From: an uncultured Clostridia bacterium
GTDB lineage: Bacteria; Bacillota; Clostridia; Christensenellales; UBA1242
DNA length: 64,000 nt
NCBI GenBank assembly: GCA_934772045.1
Contig: CAKVMH010000003.1
Coordinates: 62,001 to 126,000 of the forward strand
Direction of reading: 5' to 3'
Numbering within the stretch: the stretch's first letter is position 1; every line of letters begins with the position of its first letter. The translations under genes were made by a program, and so were the position numbers. Of the stretch, positions 44,938 to 54,760 are shown piece by piece. Below the pieces are notes generated by a model, which saw nothing but the letters and a program-made list of their open reading frames with translations, was not told the origin of the DNA and did no database searches.

Positions 44938-45507
44938 ATGGCAAAAAAAATAGGCGCAATTGCAAGTTTATCAGTTATAGGTGTTTTAATTATCCTTACA
45001 ATTATTTTGGCTTGCGTTAAATTCGATTACGGCATTAAATGCAACGCACCAGACCAAATTTTCGTTGTGCAATCATCTGCTGGTGGGCGTAGGCTTATTG
45101 AAGATAATGAAGAAATTGAATCAATCAAAAAATATATCAGCAATGCAAGTAATGAAAAATATATCACAGCATTATTTAATGGTCGCTTGAACCAAAAGGC
45201 TGAAATTGTTAACGACACTAAAACATTAGATAAACCATCTGCGTATTACATTATTTATAGTTACAATCAACCACAAACTTTAAAGTATGGTAAAAAGGAT
45301 TATAAAGACAGCAACGGCAACACATTTAAATATAGCGAACTTGTCTTTGATGTCGCAAAAACTGAAGGCGAAACAACAGTAAAAGTTTACATCAAACCTT
45401 ACTACAATGACGACGGCAGTGAATATAACGACACTAAATACACCAAATATTATGAATTGCAAGCAGATTTAAGCGGTCTTTATAATTATTTGGCAGACAG
45501 GTATTAA
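44938..45507 (+). CDS. Membrane-anchored extracytoplasmic protein, unknown
   Basis: 189 residues. One N-terminal hydrophobic helix (about 8-26, ending ILAC, so possibly a lipobox) and a beta-rich exported domain with many Tyr and Asp. SD AAAGGAG. Its own terminator follows. Not recognised. Confidence 0.7.
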   Translation: MAKKIGAIASLSVIGVLIILTIILACVKFDYGIKCNAPDQIFVVQSSAGGRRLIEDNEEIESIKKYISNASNEKYITALFNGRLNQKAEIVNDTKTLDKPSAYYIIYSYNQPQTLKYGKKDYKDSNGNTFKYSELVFDVAKTEGETTVKVYIKPYYNDDGSEYNDTKYTKYYELQADLSGLYNYLADRY

Positions 45508-45563
45508 AATTAACTCAAATAATCTTGTTGCTTTTGCTTAAAAAACATAGATTATTAAATAGA

Positions 45564-45591
45564 AAAAACAGCACAATTAGTGCTGTTTTTT
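45564..45591 (+). terminator. Terminator after the 44938 gene
   Basis: AAAACAGCAC paired with GTGCTGTTTT, 5-base loop, further T. Confidence 0.85.
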
Positions 45592-45721
45592 GTAAGCAAA
45601 AAACCAATAAGGTTTGGTGGCTTTTTACTGAAAAAAAACAACCAGGAGCACTGGCGTCTTTTCTTTAACTAAATAATAAAATTAAATTATATTAATTTAT
45701 ATACCTTATGTAGATTTAAAC

Positions 45722-45949
45722 TTATTTCAACCTTTTTGTTATATATTCAACAACATCTTTAACTGTTTGCATCTTTTCAACATCTTCATCAGGCAAACTT
45801 ATGTTAAATTCGTCTTCACAAGCCATAACAAGTTCCACAACATCAAGGCTGTCAGCGCCCAAATCTTCAACTAACTTTGATTCTAGTTTAACTTGTTCAA
45901 CTTTTTTGTTCAATTTTTCTGCAATAAGGGCAATAATCTTTTCTTGCAT
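45722..45949 (-). CDS. acpP: Acyl carrier protein
   Basis: 75 residues from ATG 45949, chosen for its perfect SD (TAGGAGGA); the longer frame to 45982 adds sequence not found in ACP. The phosphopantetheine-binding Ser34 sits in GADSLDVVEL. Carries growing acyl chains in fatty acid synthesis. Stand-alone gene; no other fab genes adjacent. Confidence 0.93.
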   Translation of the reverse strand: MQEKIIALIAEKLNKKVEQVKLESKLVEDLGADSLDVVELVMACEDEFNISLPDEDVEKMQTVKDVVEYITKRLK

Positions 45950-46057
45950 ATGTCCTCCTAGTTTTATTTTATAAAAATCCACACTAAATGTAAAGCAAAA
46001 AATTTTAATTTAGCCATTTTTCTTTATTTTTCGTACAGTTAGTTTGTTTTCCGCAGG

Positions 46058-46085
46058 TTGAACTTTAAAGCAATGGTGTTAAAAT
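46058..46085 (+). promoter_or_regulatory. Leaderless-type promoter of the 46092 gene
   Basis: TTGAAC (46058-46063), 16-base spacer ending TGT, TAAAAT (46080-46085), then 6 bases to the ATG with no SD. Confidence 0.6.
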
Positions 46086-46091
46086 TAAACA

Positions 46092-47015
46092 ATGAGCATT
46101 ACACGCAAAAATTATGATGAATTGTTGCCAATTGTTGAACAGCATGCAAAATTTCAAAAGGTCATGCTTATTTTTGACAATTTTACATCAAATCTCACCC
46201 TTCAAAACATACAAAACCAAATTAAAGAAGTTTGCATTTTTAATAAAACATCAATTTCAAGCCCAAACATCAATGAAGTGTACAATGGTTATAAGATGTT
46301 AATTTTTTGTTGTGAGCCTGAAAGTTTTTTAAAATTAAATCTTAATTTATCCGAGTTTGTTTGTGTGGTTATTAACAATTCAGCATATTTACCTTTTTCA
46401 GTCAACCCAAACAACAATATTTGTGAAACCAACATGATAATGCTTCCAAATAAAAGCAGTGTAGACAAGCCTGCATACGCAAGCCTATATTTCAACGAAT
46501 TTTATAATTATGCACGTAATTTATATACCCAGCAAGATGACGATTTCACCTTGCAAATAACTGAACTTTCGCCACGGCAGTTAGTTAGTGTTTTGAATAG
46601 TTTGCCTGCCGATTTCACTTTTATTGATGTGGACATTTTGCGTAAGTCTAACTTAAATTACGAATGTTTGCCTTTAATAGATTTTTGTTTAATTACAGGG
46701 TTTGAAACGCTTTTTAGTTGTGTAAAACAACACTCTTTGGAAATGACTGACCTTTATAAATCAATCCGCACCGACCATCAGTTGATTGACAAATTTTATG
46801 CCTTAGCCCAAAATGACGCCCTGCTGACAATTGTTGAATTAAACTTTAATGAACTGACAAGCAAAATTAAACACGCAAAAAAGCACATTTTAAGTTTTAT
46901 GCCAGCATTCACAACCGAAAAGCTTAAACACGTTGTGGAGCAAGTTAAAGATTATGCAAAAGACACATCAAACATAATTAACTACATGTTTTTGTATGAT
47001 GTATTCAACTTTTAA
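46092..47015 (+). CDS. Hypothetical cytoplasmic protein
   Basis: 307 residues, no signal peptide or membrane helix; alpha/beta in the first 200 residues and helical in the last 100. No motif recognised. It is the first gene before two exported proteins (47045, 47554), with gaps of 29 and 86 bases, so the three may be one operon. Confidence 0.65.
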   Translation: MSITRKNYDELLPIVEQHAKFQKVMLIFDNFTSNLTLQNIQNQIKEVCIFNKTSISSPNINEVYNGYKMLIFCCEPESFLKLNLNLSEFVCVVINNSAYLPFSVNPNNNICETNMIMLPNKSSVDKPAYASLYFNEFYNYARNLYTQQDDDFTLQITELSPRQLVSVLNSLPADFTFIDVDILRKSNLNYECLPLIDFCLITGFETLFSCVKQHSLEMTDLYKSIRTDHQLIDKFYALAQNDALLTIVELNFNELTSKIKHAKKHILSFMPAFTTEKLKHVVEQVKDYAKDTSNIINYMFLYDVFNF

Positions 47016-47044
47016 TGATTAAAACCAATTAAAGCGGTAAATAT

Positions 47045-47467
47045 ATGAATATGAAAAAACTTTGGTTGACAATTTTCATATTCATTTTTTTGTTAGCAGG
47101 GCAAAAAACCAAACTAAATTTTAGTTTACAATCATATTTTGAAGGTGAGTATTGCGCTTATGCTGAAACTAATGAGTTCGGCGGAACAAACCTAGGTGTT
47201 TGCTACATGATCAGGAACCGCAAGGTACCTAACAAGATAGGTGAAAGCATGACTATTTACAATTTCGAGCCAATAAGTGCACTAAAAACATTGCAAGCAA
47301 CAGTTATTAAAACTGAAACATTAACTGACGGCACATCTGTTATTTACGCTTACACCGATTTGATAGATAAAACAGTAGATGTTGAAGGCAAAAGGGTGAA
47401 TTTGCAACTTGCTTGTTATGAAGACCATACAGTAATAGGTTGGCCATTAATTTTAGGCAGTTTTTAA
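47045..47467 (+). CDS. Small secreted protein next to the SpoIIQ-like gene
   Basis: 140 residues with an N-terminal signal/anchor (about 4-22) and a beta-rich domain (YAETNEFGGTNLGVCYMIRN, TSVIYAYTDLID). Not recognised. In spore formers a small exported YwmB-type protein often lies near spoIIQ, but the sequence does not prove that identity. Confidence 0.6.
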   Translation: MNMKKLWLTIFIFIFLLAGQKTKLNFSLQSYFEGEYCAYAETNEFGGTNLGVCYMIRNRKVPNKIGESMTIYNFEPISALKTLQATVIKTETLTDGTSVIYAYTDLIDKTVDVEGKRVNLQLACYEDHTVIGWPLILGSF

Positions 47468-47553
47468 AAATCGTTGCAACCAAAGGGTTAATTTCAAAAA
47501 ATTTATGTTTAAAAGAAAAAAATCTGTCTATCATCTGTGTGAAGGAGGGGAAA

Positions 47554-48144
47554 ATGGACAAATCAAACACCCAACGAAAGAAGATAATAATGAATTATGT
47601 GTACGCAACATTAGTGGCATTGCTTGTTATTGCATGTGCCGTAACAATTGCCATGACCGCCAACGCAAAATCAAAGTCGAATGGTAACATTGGCGGTGGA
47701 AATGGCGATGTTCCAGTTGCAAACACAACCTACATTGTGCCAATGAAAAATGCAACAATTCAAAAAGATTATTCCAACACCGAATTGCAGTTTAACGACA
47801 CAATGAAACAATGGGAAATTCACAAAGCAATCGACTTTTTGGCAGGCGACGAAGCAAATGTGTTTGCAGTGGCAGACGGCACCGTTTCAAATGTTTACAC
47901 AAATTATTTGGAAGGCACGGTTGTTGAAATTGCGCATAAAAATGGCATTGTTTCAGTGTATAAGTCACTTGCAAGCGAAGTTAGCGTTAAAACAGGCGAC
48001 AAAGTTAGTGCTGGTCAAGTTATCGGCACAGCAAGCGAAACCATGTCACAAGAGCTTAATTCTGGCAAGCATTTGCATTTTGAAATGCTTTCAAATGGCA
48101 CAAAAGTTGACCCAAACAATTATTTAGATTTGGGCACGAAGTAA
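47554..48144 (+). CDS. M23-family peptidase, SpoIIQ-like
   Basis: 196 residues from ATG 47554 (SD GGAGGGG; a longer frame from 47440 lacks an SD). One N-terminal membrane helix (about 12-33), a linker rich in Gly and Asn, then an M23/LytM domain with zinc ligands in HKAIDFLA (H-x-x-x-D) and HLHFEML (H-x-H). SpoIIQ of Clostridia has this size, topology and intact zinc site, and joins mother-cell SpoIIIAH across the septum. Other LytM-type endopeptidases look alike, so SpoIIQ is a good but not certain call. Confidence 0.75.
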   Translation: MDKSNTQRKKIIMNYVYATLVALLVIACAVTIAMTANAKSKSNGNIGGGNGDVPVANTTYIVPMKNATIQKDYSNTELQFNDTMKQWEIHKAIDFLAGDEANVFAVADGTVSNVYTNYLEGTVVEIAHKNGIVSVYKSLASEVSVKTGDKVSAGQVIGTASETMSQELNSGKHLHFEMLSNGTKVDPNNYLDLGTK

Positions 48145-48250
48145 ACATGCTAACTTAGCAAAGAAAAGCAGATTTAGGCACATAATAAACCTGCTAACAT
48201 AAAAGTAAGCAATAAAAACATCTCAAACGATTGATGTATTCACAAAAAAA

Positions 48251-48276
48251 CCGCTAGTTAATAGCGGATTTTTTTT
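48251..48276 (+). terminator. Terminator after the M23 gene
   Basis: CCGCTA paired with TAGCGG, 5-base loop, T8. Confidence 0.85.
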
Positions 48277-48351
48277 AACACCAAAACATTAATTTTTGAT
48301 GTACACTTTTTGCAAGCTTAGTGAAAATTAAAGTCTGCAATTAAGTTAAAC

Positions 48352-48951
48352 TTAGCCACCAGCTGTTGGTGAATAAGCAGTCAACCAATCTTCTGGTGCA
48401 GTTGTCCAAGTTGCATTTGCAGCGTTGTTTGCTTTTTGGATAGCTTCCACAACCACATCAATGCTGTATGTTTTGTTAGCGTCAGCATTTGTTAAAGTTG
48501 TTGGAACAGTGATTGATGTTACGAAATCAACGCTTTTACCAGCGGTGATTGAACCTTTGTAGTAATAGTAATCATCTGTACCCTTTTGCCAACTGTCGGT
48601 AGTTGTTGCGGTTACAACTGTGCTTGAACCGTCAGCGTTGCCGATTGTAAGTTTAGCCCTTAAAAGCGCTTCACTTGTGTTGTCTGGTGCGGTTACGCCA
48701 ATTGCTTGGTCGTAAACTGTGCCTGGCATAGCTTTGCCTGAGAAGGTCAAAGATTGAACACTAGCACCACCTTGCGTAATGCTGATAGTAACAGGGTCAC
48801 CTAAAGTAATGTTACCAGTTACATTTGCATTTGCGGTGAAGAACGCCAAAGCAATACCAATGCCGATTGAAGCAATAAGCAAGATAGACAATGTTACAAT
48901 AGCGATTGTTGAAGCGTTAACACCTTTTCTTGTTTTGGTTTGAGTTGCCAT
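48352..48951 (-). CDS. SipW-type signal peptide protein (TasA/camelysin-like)
   Basis: 199 residues from ATG 48951 (SD AAGGAG; frame from 49023 lacks an SD). The N-terminal helix and its end, ASIGIGIALAFFTANANVTGN, match the signal peptides cut by the archaeal/SipW-type signal peptidase. The mature part is a Thr/Ala/Ser-rich beta-sandwich-like domain (ISITQGGASVQSLTFSGKAM) as in TasA/CalY fibre or surface proteins. Unlike the AT-biased genes around it, it is rich in Thr, Ala and Asp. No sipW gene is present in the window. Likely secreted and abundant on the surface. Confidence 0.8.
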   Translation of the reverse strand: MATQTKTRKGVNASTIAIVTLSILLIASIGIGIALAFFTANANVTGNITLGDPVTISITQGGASVQSLTFSGKAMPGTVYDQAIGVTAPDNTSEALLRAKLTIGNADGSSTVVTATTTDSWQKGTDDYYYYKGSITAGKSVDFVTSITVPTTLTNADANKTYSIDVVVEAIQKANNAANATWTTAPEDWLTAYSPTAGG

Positions 48952-49130
48952 AAAAATCTCCTTTTGTTTACAACTTTTTGTTGATACATTGCTATTTTGT
49001 GAAGCAAAAAGAAATTTATTCAACCAAAACGGAAATTAAGTAAAAAAGAAAACTATCTTTTATAAAAACGTGTTAAGTTGTCCGCAACAAAATAAATTTT
49101 TGCTTTTGTCTGTATGTATTGCCAACAAAA

Positions 49131-49206
49131 AAGAACCATTATTATGGTGCAGTCAAACAAGTTTCCACAAGAAATTTGTTCTTTATGCCTTTTAATAATG
49201 GTTCTT
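49131..49206. repeat. 14-base inverted repeat upstream of the SipW-type gene
   Basis: AAGAACCATTATTA (49131-49144) and TAATAATGGTTCTT (49193-49206) are perfect reverse complements around 48 bases. They lie between two same-strand genes (PrsA-like at 49252 and SipW-type at 48951). Might be the terminator of the PrsA-like gene or a small palindromic element. Confidence 0.65.
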
Positions 49207-49251
49207 AGAATTTAACTCTAATGAATGTTTGTTAGGGTAGTTTATTTTAAA

Positions 49252-51138
49252 TTATAAACTAGATTTTGTACCCTTTAACTTTGTTTCATAAATTTTAGCA
49301 GGGTTTGTTTTGCGCATTGTTTGGATAAGTTCAGTTTCCCTTGCTGTGTAGCCATTTGAACTAGCGTAAACTTCGTCACTGCTTGAAGCAGGGTAAACTG
49401 CATCGAATAACATGTCAAAATATGTTTCGTGTGTTAAAGGATTAATTTCCTTTTTGTATAAATTGTTTCCGTTATCAGTTTTGTTAACTTTTGCAATGTA
49501 TGCTGATGAAATTTCACCAAAAGGAACATCAAATGTGTCAACTTCGCCGATGTAGTACAAGAAGTGGATACCATATGAACTGATGCACATTACTTCGCCT
49601 TTTGAACTGTCAGTGTTAGTTGTTGCAGGTGTCATTGCGCCTTCAACGCCTTGTTCAATCAAACGCACAGCTTCGTCAGTGAAGGCAGTTTCCATTGCAC
49701 TGTTACCTTTTGTACCAACAACATAAGGCATACCTTGGCTCAATGTTGCAGTGTCTTCAGTGAAGCGGAACATAAATTGAATAAATTCATCAAGATTTGT
49801 AACATTCCTATATTCAGCCAAAATTTCATTTAAACTGTATGTTTTTGCGTCTTCAGCAATTAAACCAGTTGTAGCGTCGCGTTCTTCAGCGGTTGTTTTT
49901 GAAATAATTGAGTTATAAAGTGCGTTGTATTCTTCTTTTGTATAAACATCTTTAAATTTTGCTAAATTTTTAATGCTTGCTGTTTGTTCGTCGTCAAACT
50001 TAATAAGTGTGTGAATAAAGTAACCGAATTGTGTGCCGTCACTAAGGGTAGGGTGATACAAAATGTCGTCTGCTTTTGTGCCAGCATTTTTCATTGCGTC
50101 TTTGTAAGCTGATTCAAAGTTTGCATATTTGTTGTAACTTGTTTCAACCATTGACACATATTTGTCCAACAAAGCGTCAATTGAAAGTTCGTGGTTAGCG
50201 TTCTTTAAATAGTTTGTGCGCACATTTGTTAAATATTGTGATTTAATGTTGTCTTTATAAGTCTTTTTAAAATACCTATAAATTACATCTTTTGAAACGG
50301 TGTTGTAAGCTTTGCCGTTTTCGTCTAATAAATATTTTTCGCCTGAAATTAAGTCCTTTGCCAACAATTCTTTTGCTTTATTGAAAAGTAAATCGCGCTT
50401 TTCTTCATCTGCAAGTGAATCGTAAAGCTTGTCAAAATATGTGTCAATAATTAAATCCAAAGTTGCATCGCTTTCAAAATCAACAAGAGCATCAACATGT
50501 GTTTCACCTAAAACACAGTCAAAACTTGGTTCTTCTTCCACAATGTAAGCAATGTAGTCCACATTTTTTGTTTCACTAAATTCTGTTGGGGTAGCTGAAA
50601 CTTCTTGTTTAGTGTCGTCGGTGTAATAAATTGTTTCAACCCTAGTTTTTAATTCAGCGCGTTTGCCTTTTAAAATTGTGTTGTAGTCTGAATACTTGTA
50701 AGCGGTTTCACTATCCTTTTTTGATTCTTCATCTTTAATTTCAATTGCGTAAATGCGCTTTGCTTGTTTGATGTAAGTTTCCATGCTTGAATCAAGTGAA
50801 TCAAACATTTTTTCAATCACGCTGTTAACTTGATAAGCGGTTGGTTTGTATTCAGCTTCGTTTTTAGCGTATTGATAAAGTGATTCCCTATCCATCAAAA
50901 GGTTAAGTGTTTCCCGCATTGCTTCTTCTTCACTTTTGCCCATTTGTTGAACATAATAAGTGTTGCCGTAGCTATTGAATGCGGAGAGCAATTCATACCT
51001 TGTTATGTTAGTGTTGCCAACTGTCGCAACAACTTCATTGTAATATTTAACGCGGTTGACAGAAAAACCAGCACAACCGGCTAAACCGCATGTGATTAAG
51101 AATAAAAAGCATAAAATAATTGCAGAAAATTTTTTCAT
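49252..51138 (-). CDS. prsA: PrsA/SurA-like foldase lipoprotein
   Basis: 628 residues from ATG 51138 (SD GGGAG). Lipobox GLAGC in a clear lipoprotein signal. The SurA_N-like helical region follows (VVATVGNTNITRYELLSAFNSYG, EEEAMRETLNLLMDRESLYQYA), and a PpiC-type region is suggested near the C-terminus (VVGTKGNSAMETAFTDEAVRLIEQ, ISSYGIHFLYYIGE). Twice the usual PrsA size, with a long helical middle. Such foldases help exported proteins fold outside the membrane; the SipW-type surface protein encoded next may be a client (inference). Confidence 0.78.
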   Translation of the reverse strand: MKKFSAIILCFLFLITCGLAGCAGFSVNRVKYYNEVVATVGNTNITRYELLSAFNSYGNTYYVQQMGKSEEEAMRETLNLLMDRESLYQYAKNEAEYKPTAYQVNSVIEKMFDSLDSSMETYIKQAKRIYAIEIKDEESKKDSETAYKYSDYNTILKGKRAELKTRVETIYYTDDTKQEVSATPTEFSETKNVDYIAYIVEEEPSFDCVLGETHVDALVDFESDATLDLIIDTYFDKLYDSLADEEKRDLLFNKAKELLAKDLISGEKYLLDENGKAYNTVSKDVIYRYFKKTYKDNIKSQYLTNVRTNYLKNANHELSIDALLDKYVSMVETSYNKYANFESAYKDAMKNAGTKADDILYHPTLSDGTQFGYFIHTLIKFDDEQTASIKNLAKFKDVYTKEEYNALYNSIISKTTAEERDATTGLIAEDAKTYSLNEILAEYRNVTNLDEFIQFMFRFTEDTATLSQGMPYVVGTKGNSAMETAFTDEAVRLIEQGVEGAMTPATTNTDSSKGEVMCISSYGIHFLYYIGEVDTFDVPFGEISSAYIAKVNKTDNGNNLYKKEINPLTHETYFDMLFDAVYPASSSDEVYASSNGYTARETELIQTMRKTNPAKIYETKLKGTKSSL

Positions 51139-51340
51139 TGTAACTCCCAGTAAAACCAATTGAAAAGTTTGCCACATCAAGGCAAACAATCCTTTGTCGT
51201 TTTATATTATATATAAACTCAGTTAAAAAAGCAAGTAAAGTGCGCTACAAAACGCAAAATTGTGGTGTCAAAGTTTATGTTTATGCGTATTTTAAACTGC
51301 AGTAAAAGCCAAACTAAAGTCGAGTAAACCTTGCAAATTT

Positions 51341-54300
51341 CTAATTTGCCAAAAATTCGGTGATGTAGCCCAATGCGGTTTGAACGCTAAAATTATTAAC
51401 ATTCAAACTGATTGTTGGGTTAAAGGCGTTTTCAAACTTAAAATGAGTCTGTTTATTTACCTTTTTAATCAGGTTGTTAAGGTCGATGTCGTCATAATAA
51501 ATTATTGCCATTTTGGTTTTGTTTATAATAATCTGCTTTACTTTTTGTTTGATGGCAAAGCACTTTAACAACGCGATGTTTGCAAGGTGGTAAATTTCAA
51601 TCGGCAGTTTACCGTAACTTATTAAAAGTTCATTTATAACTTCACGCGCTTTTTGTTTGCTGTCGATGTTTGAAATTTTAGCAATAATTTTAAGCCTTTC
51701 CGCTTCGTCTGCAACAAATTCAACAGGTATTTTGCTAGGCAAGGCAATGTCAAGTTTAATGTCGCGTTCAGTTTCAACTTTTTCACCACGCATTTTGCGC
51801 AAGGTTTCATTTAAAAGTTTGCTGTACATGTCGTAACCAATCTTTATCATATGCCCATGTTGGGTTTTGCCAAGCAGTTCGCCTGCACCACGGATTGAAA
51901 GGTCACGCATTGCAATTTTAAACCCACTTCCAAGTTCGGTGTTTTCAGCAATCGCTTGTAAACGCGCCATGCTTTCTTCGGTTAGAACCTTATTTTTAGG
52001 GTAGGTGAAATAAGCGTAGGCTTGTTCATTATTTCTTCCCACACGTCCGCGCAGTTGATACATCTGGCTCAAACCTAAATGGTCGCTTTCAATCACAATC
52101 AAAGTGTTTGCTTTTGGTAAGTCAATGCCGTTTTCAATAAGTGTTGTTGAAACAAAAACATTTGTTTCCTTGTCGTATAAGCGTTTAATTGCGTTTTCAA
52201 GTGCAATTTCACTCATTTGCCCATGGGCAACATCAAACACCGCCTTATCGTTGTGTAAAAGTTGTTTTAAATTATTTGCAAAAGCAGGCAATTTTTCCAC
52301 ATTATTATACACAACAAGCACTTGACCACCACGGTTAATCTCGTCATTAATTGCATTGCACACAACTTCTTCGTTGTACCCCAAAACATAGGTTTTAACT
52401 GGCAACCTGTTGACTGGTGCAGTGTTGATAATTGAAATGTCGCGGATAGACATAAGCGACATGCTAAGCGTCCTAGGAATAGGCGTTGCCGACAAGGTTA
52501 AAACATCTACATTGTTTTTCATTTGCTTTATTTTTTCTTTTGCCTTAACGCCAAAACGTTGCTCTTCGTCTAAGATGAGTAACCCAATATCGTTAAATTT
52601 TATGTCGTCCGAAAGTAACCTGTGTGTGCCACAAATTACATTAATTTTTCCTGTTGCTAAGTCGTCTAAAATTTGTTTTTGTTGTTTAGTTGACCTAAAA
52701 CGATTTAGCATTTCAACATTAACACCAAAATCTTTTGTCCTTTGCTTTGCCGTGTTGTAATGTTGTAAACTTAAAATGGTTGTTGGGGCAAGGAATGCCA
52801 CTTGTTTGCCGTCTTCAACAGCTTTAAACATGGCACGCATTGCAACTTCTGTTTTGCCAAACCCAACATCGCCACAAATTAACCTGTCCATAACTTTGCC
52901 GGTCGTCATGTCGCGTTTAACATCGGCAATTGCCTGCAACTGGTCGGCAGTTTCGGTGTATGCAAAGGCATTTTCAAATTCGGTGTACAAATAATCGTCT
53001 TTGGAATATGTGAACCCTTTAACGGCACGCCTTTTTGCGTAAAGTTCAATAAGTTCTTTGCTCATGTCTTCAATTGATTTTATTGCACGTTGTTTTTGCA
53101 CAAAAAACTCTTTGCCACCAAGTTTATTCAAAGTTACATTATTGTCATCTGCTAAGTATAGTGACAAACAATCGGCGTTTTCACTTGGCACATAAAGTGT
53201 GTCCCCACCGCGATAGGTCAGTTTAAAAAACTCCTTATCCACGCCGTTTATTTTCATGCTCACGACACCTTCACACCTTGCAATTCCGTGCGTAGAGTGA
53301 ACAACATATTCACCTGCCTTAGGCAAATATTTTACTTGGCTTTTTGCTTTGCCAGTTACTTCGCGTTTGTGTGCAAAATTGGTTGAGCCAATGTATAATT
53401 TGTCATCGTCGGGAAAGCATATGTTGTAAGGTATTTTTAATTCAGTTAAAATCAAACCTTTTCCGTTTCGGTTTGTAGTGTATGGAATGTTTGTTTCATC
53501 AAAAATTCTGCTAACAGCATTGAGCGTATCCGCGGAATTTAAACATAAATAAATTTGCTTGTCCTTATGTTGTTCAAGAATGGTTTTTACTTCTTGTAAG
53601 TTTTGTAAAAGACTTGGTAGATTTATGCAATCGTAATCAAAATTTACAACTTTTTGTTTGCTGAAATTATTTTTTAATTCAGTTGTGTTGATATCGAAAT
53701 TTTCAAAAAATATTAAATTTGATGCAAAATTTTTATAGATTTCACTAATTTTTTGGTATTTTTTTAAAAAAAGATTATTTTTTTGAGGTTTTTTTAAATT
53801 TGTTTCATCGCTTTTAGTTTGTTTTAAATTATTTTCAAAATGATTATTTAAATAAATATCAATTAAATTTTCAGTTTTAAAAGTTACATTTATTCGGTTA
53901 GAAATTTCTTCAAATAACTTGTCTGTTGCGTTGCCAACTTGCATATGGTTTGCAATTATAATTGGCAAATTAAGTTCAAAAACATTTTGCACAGAGTTCG
54001 TAAACGGGGCAACAAATTCAAGCGGAACATCATCTTTTCTTGCAATGGCTGAGCCTAATTCTTGCATGGTTTGGGTTGTTGAAATGTTTGTTAGTTTTAG
54101 TTCCAAATTAACCTGTTCTTCATCGTTTAACAACAGCAATTTGTTTGGCACAATTTTAGTTTGTTGTAAGCTTGATTGTTTTTCAAATGTCAAAAAGTCA
54201 AACATACAAATGTTTTCAAGTTCGGTGTCAAAAAAATCAAAACGGGTTGGCATTTCGTCAACCGTGTTAAACACATCTAAAATGTCACCACGCACAGCAA

Positions 54301-54760
54301 ATTCACCACATGCGGTCACTGTTTCACACTTTTTGTAACCCAGTTTAACAAGTTCACGTTCAATTTCTGTCAGTGTATAATTTTCACCTTTTTTTAATGT
54401 TAGAATTGAGTTTTTAAAGTTATTAAGGTTCGGTAAAAATGAAAAAAACAATCTCTCGGTTGAGATTAAAATAGCGTTTTCAGTTGCAAGCCTGGCAATT
54501 GCCAAAAGCAAATCAAATTTATGTTCGTTACTTTGGTATGTTGAAATGGTAAAGGGCTTGTCAAAATCGTCAATAACCACACAAGGCTTATTCAAAGCGT
54601 CTAACTGGTCTTTCATTTTACGTGCTTCATTTGTTGACGATGTTATGTAAATTGCCTTTTCAAAGTTTAAAAGCACTGCGCCTTGTTCACCAAACCCAAG
54701 GTTGGAGCAAAAAATTGTTTGTTTGCCAATTGCATTTTTTAAATCGTCGTATCTTGGCAT
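51341..54760 (-). CDS. mfd: Transcription-repair coupling factor Mfd
   Basis: 1139 residues. UvrB-homology domains in the first third, CarD-like RNA polymerase-interacting domain (about 480-560, KAGEYVVHSTHGIARCEG), superfamily 2 translocase with Walker A GDVGFGKTEVA, DEEQRFG box, SATPIPRTL, and the TRG motif region followed by a C-terminal TRCF domain. It removes stalled RNA polymerase and recruits UvrA. The UvrB-homology part has a low-complexity Asn/Lys-rich stretch around 300-350. It overlaps pth by 22 bases. Confidence 0.96.
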   Translation of the reverse strand: MPRYDDLKNAIGKQTIFCSNLGFGEQGAVLLNFEKAIYITSSTNEARKMKDQLDALNKPCVVIDDFDKPFTISTYQSNEHKFDLLLAIARLATENAILISTERLFFSFLPNLNNFKNSILTLKKGENYTLTEIERELVKLGYKKCETVTACGEFAVRGDILDVFNTVDEMPTRFDFFDTELENICMFDFLTFEKQSSLQQTKIVPNKLLLLNDEEQVNLELKLTNISTTQTMQELGSAIARKDDVPLEFVAPFTNSVQNVFELNLPIIIANHMQVGNATDKLFEEISNRINVTFKTENLIDIYLNNHFENNLKQTKSDETNLKKPQKNNLFLKKYQKISEIYKNFASNLIFFENFDINTTELKNNFSKQKVVNFDYDCINLPSLLQNLQEVKTILEQHKDKQIYLCLNSADTLNAVSRIFDETNIPYTTNRNGKGLILTELKIPYNICFPDDDKLYIGSTNFAHKREVTGKAKSQVKYLPKAGEYVVHSTHGIARCEGVVSMKINGVDKEFFKLTYRGGDTLYVPSENADCLSLYLADDNNVTLNKLGGKEFFVQKQRAIKSIEDMSKELIELYAKRRAVKGFTYSKDDYLYTEFENAFAYTETADQLQAIADVKRDMTTGKVMDRLICGDVGFGKTEVAMRAMFKAVEDGKQVAFLAPTTILSLQHYNTAKQRTKDFGVNVEMLNRFRSTKQQKQILDDLATGKINVICGTHRLLSDDIKFNDIGLLILDEEQRFGVKAKEKIKQMKNNVDVLTLSATPIPRTLSMSLMSIRDISIINTAPVNRLPVKTYVLGYNEEVVCNAINDEINRGGQVLVVYNNVEKLPAFANNLKQLLHNDKAVFDVAHGQMSEIALENAIKRLYDKETNVFVSTTLIENGIDLPKANTLIVIESDHLGLSQMYQLRGRVGRNNEQAYAYFTYPKNKVLTEESMARLQAIAENTELGSGFKIAMRDLSIRGAGELLGKTQHGHMIKIGYDMYSKLLNETLRKMRGEKVETERDIKLDIALPSKIPVEFVADEAERLKIIAKISNIDSKQKAREVINELLISYGKLPIEIYHLANIALLKCFAIKQKVKQIIINKTKMAIIYYDDIDLNNLIKKVNKQTHFKFENAFNPTISLNVNNFSVQTALGYITEFLAN

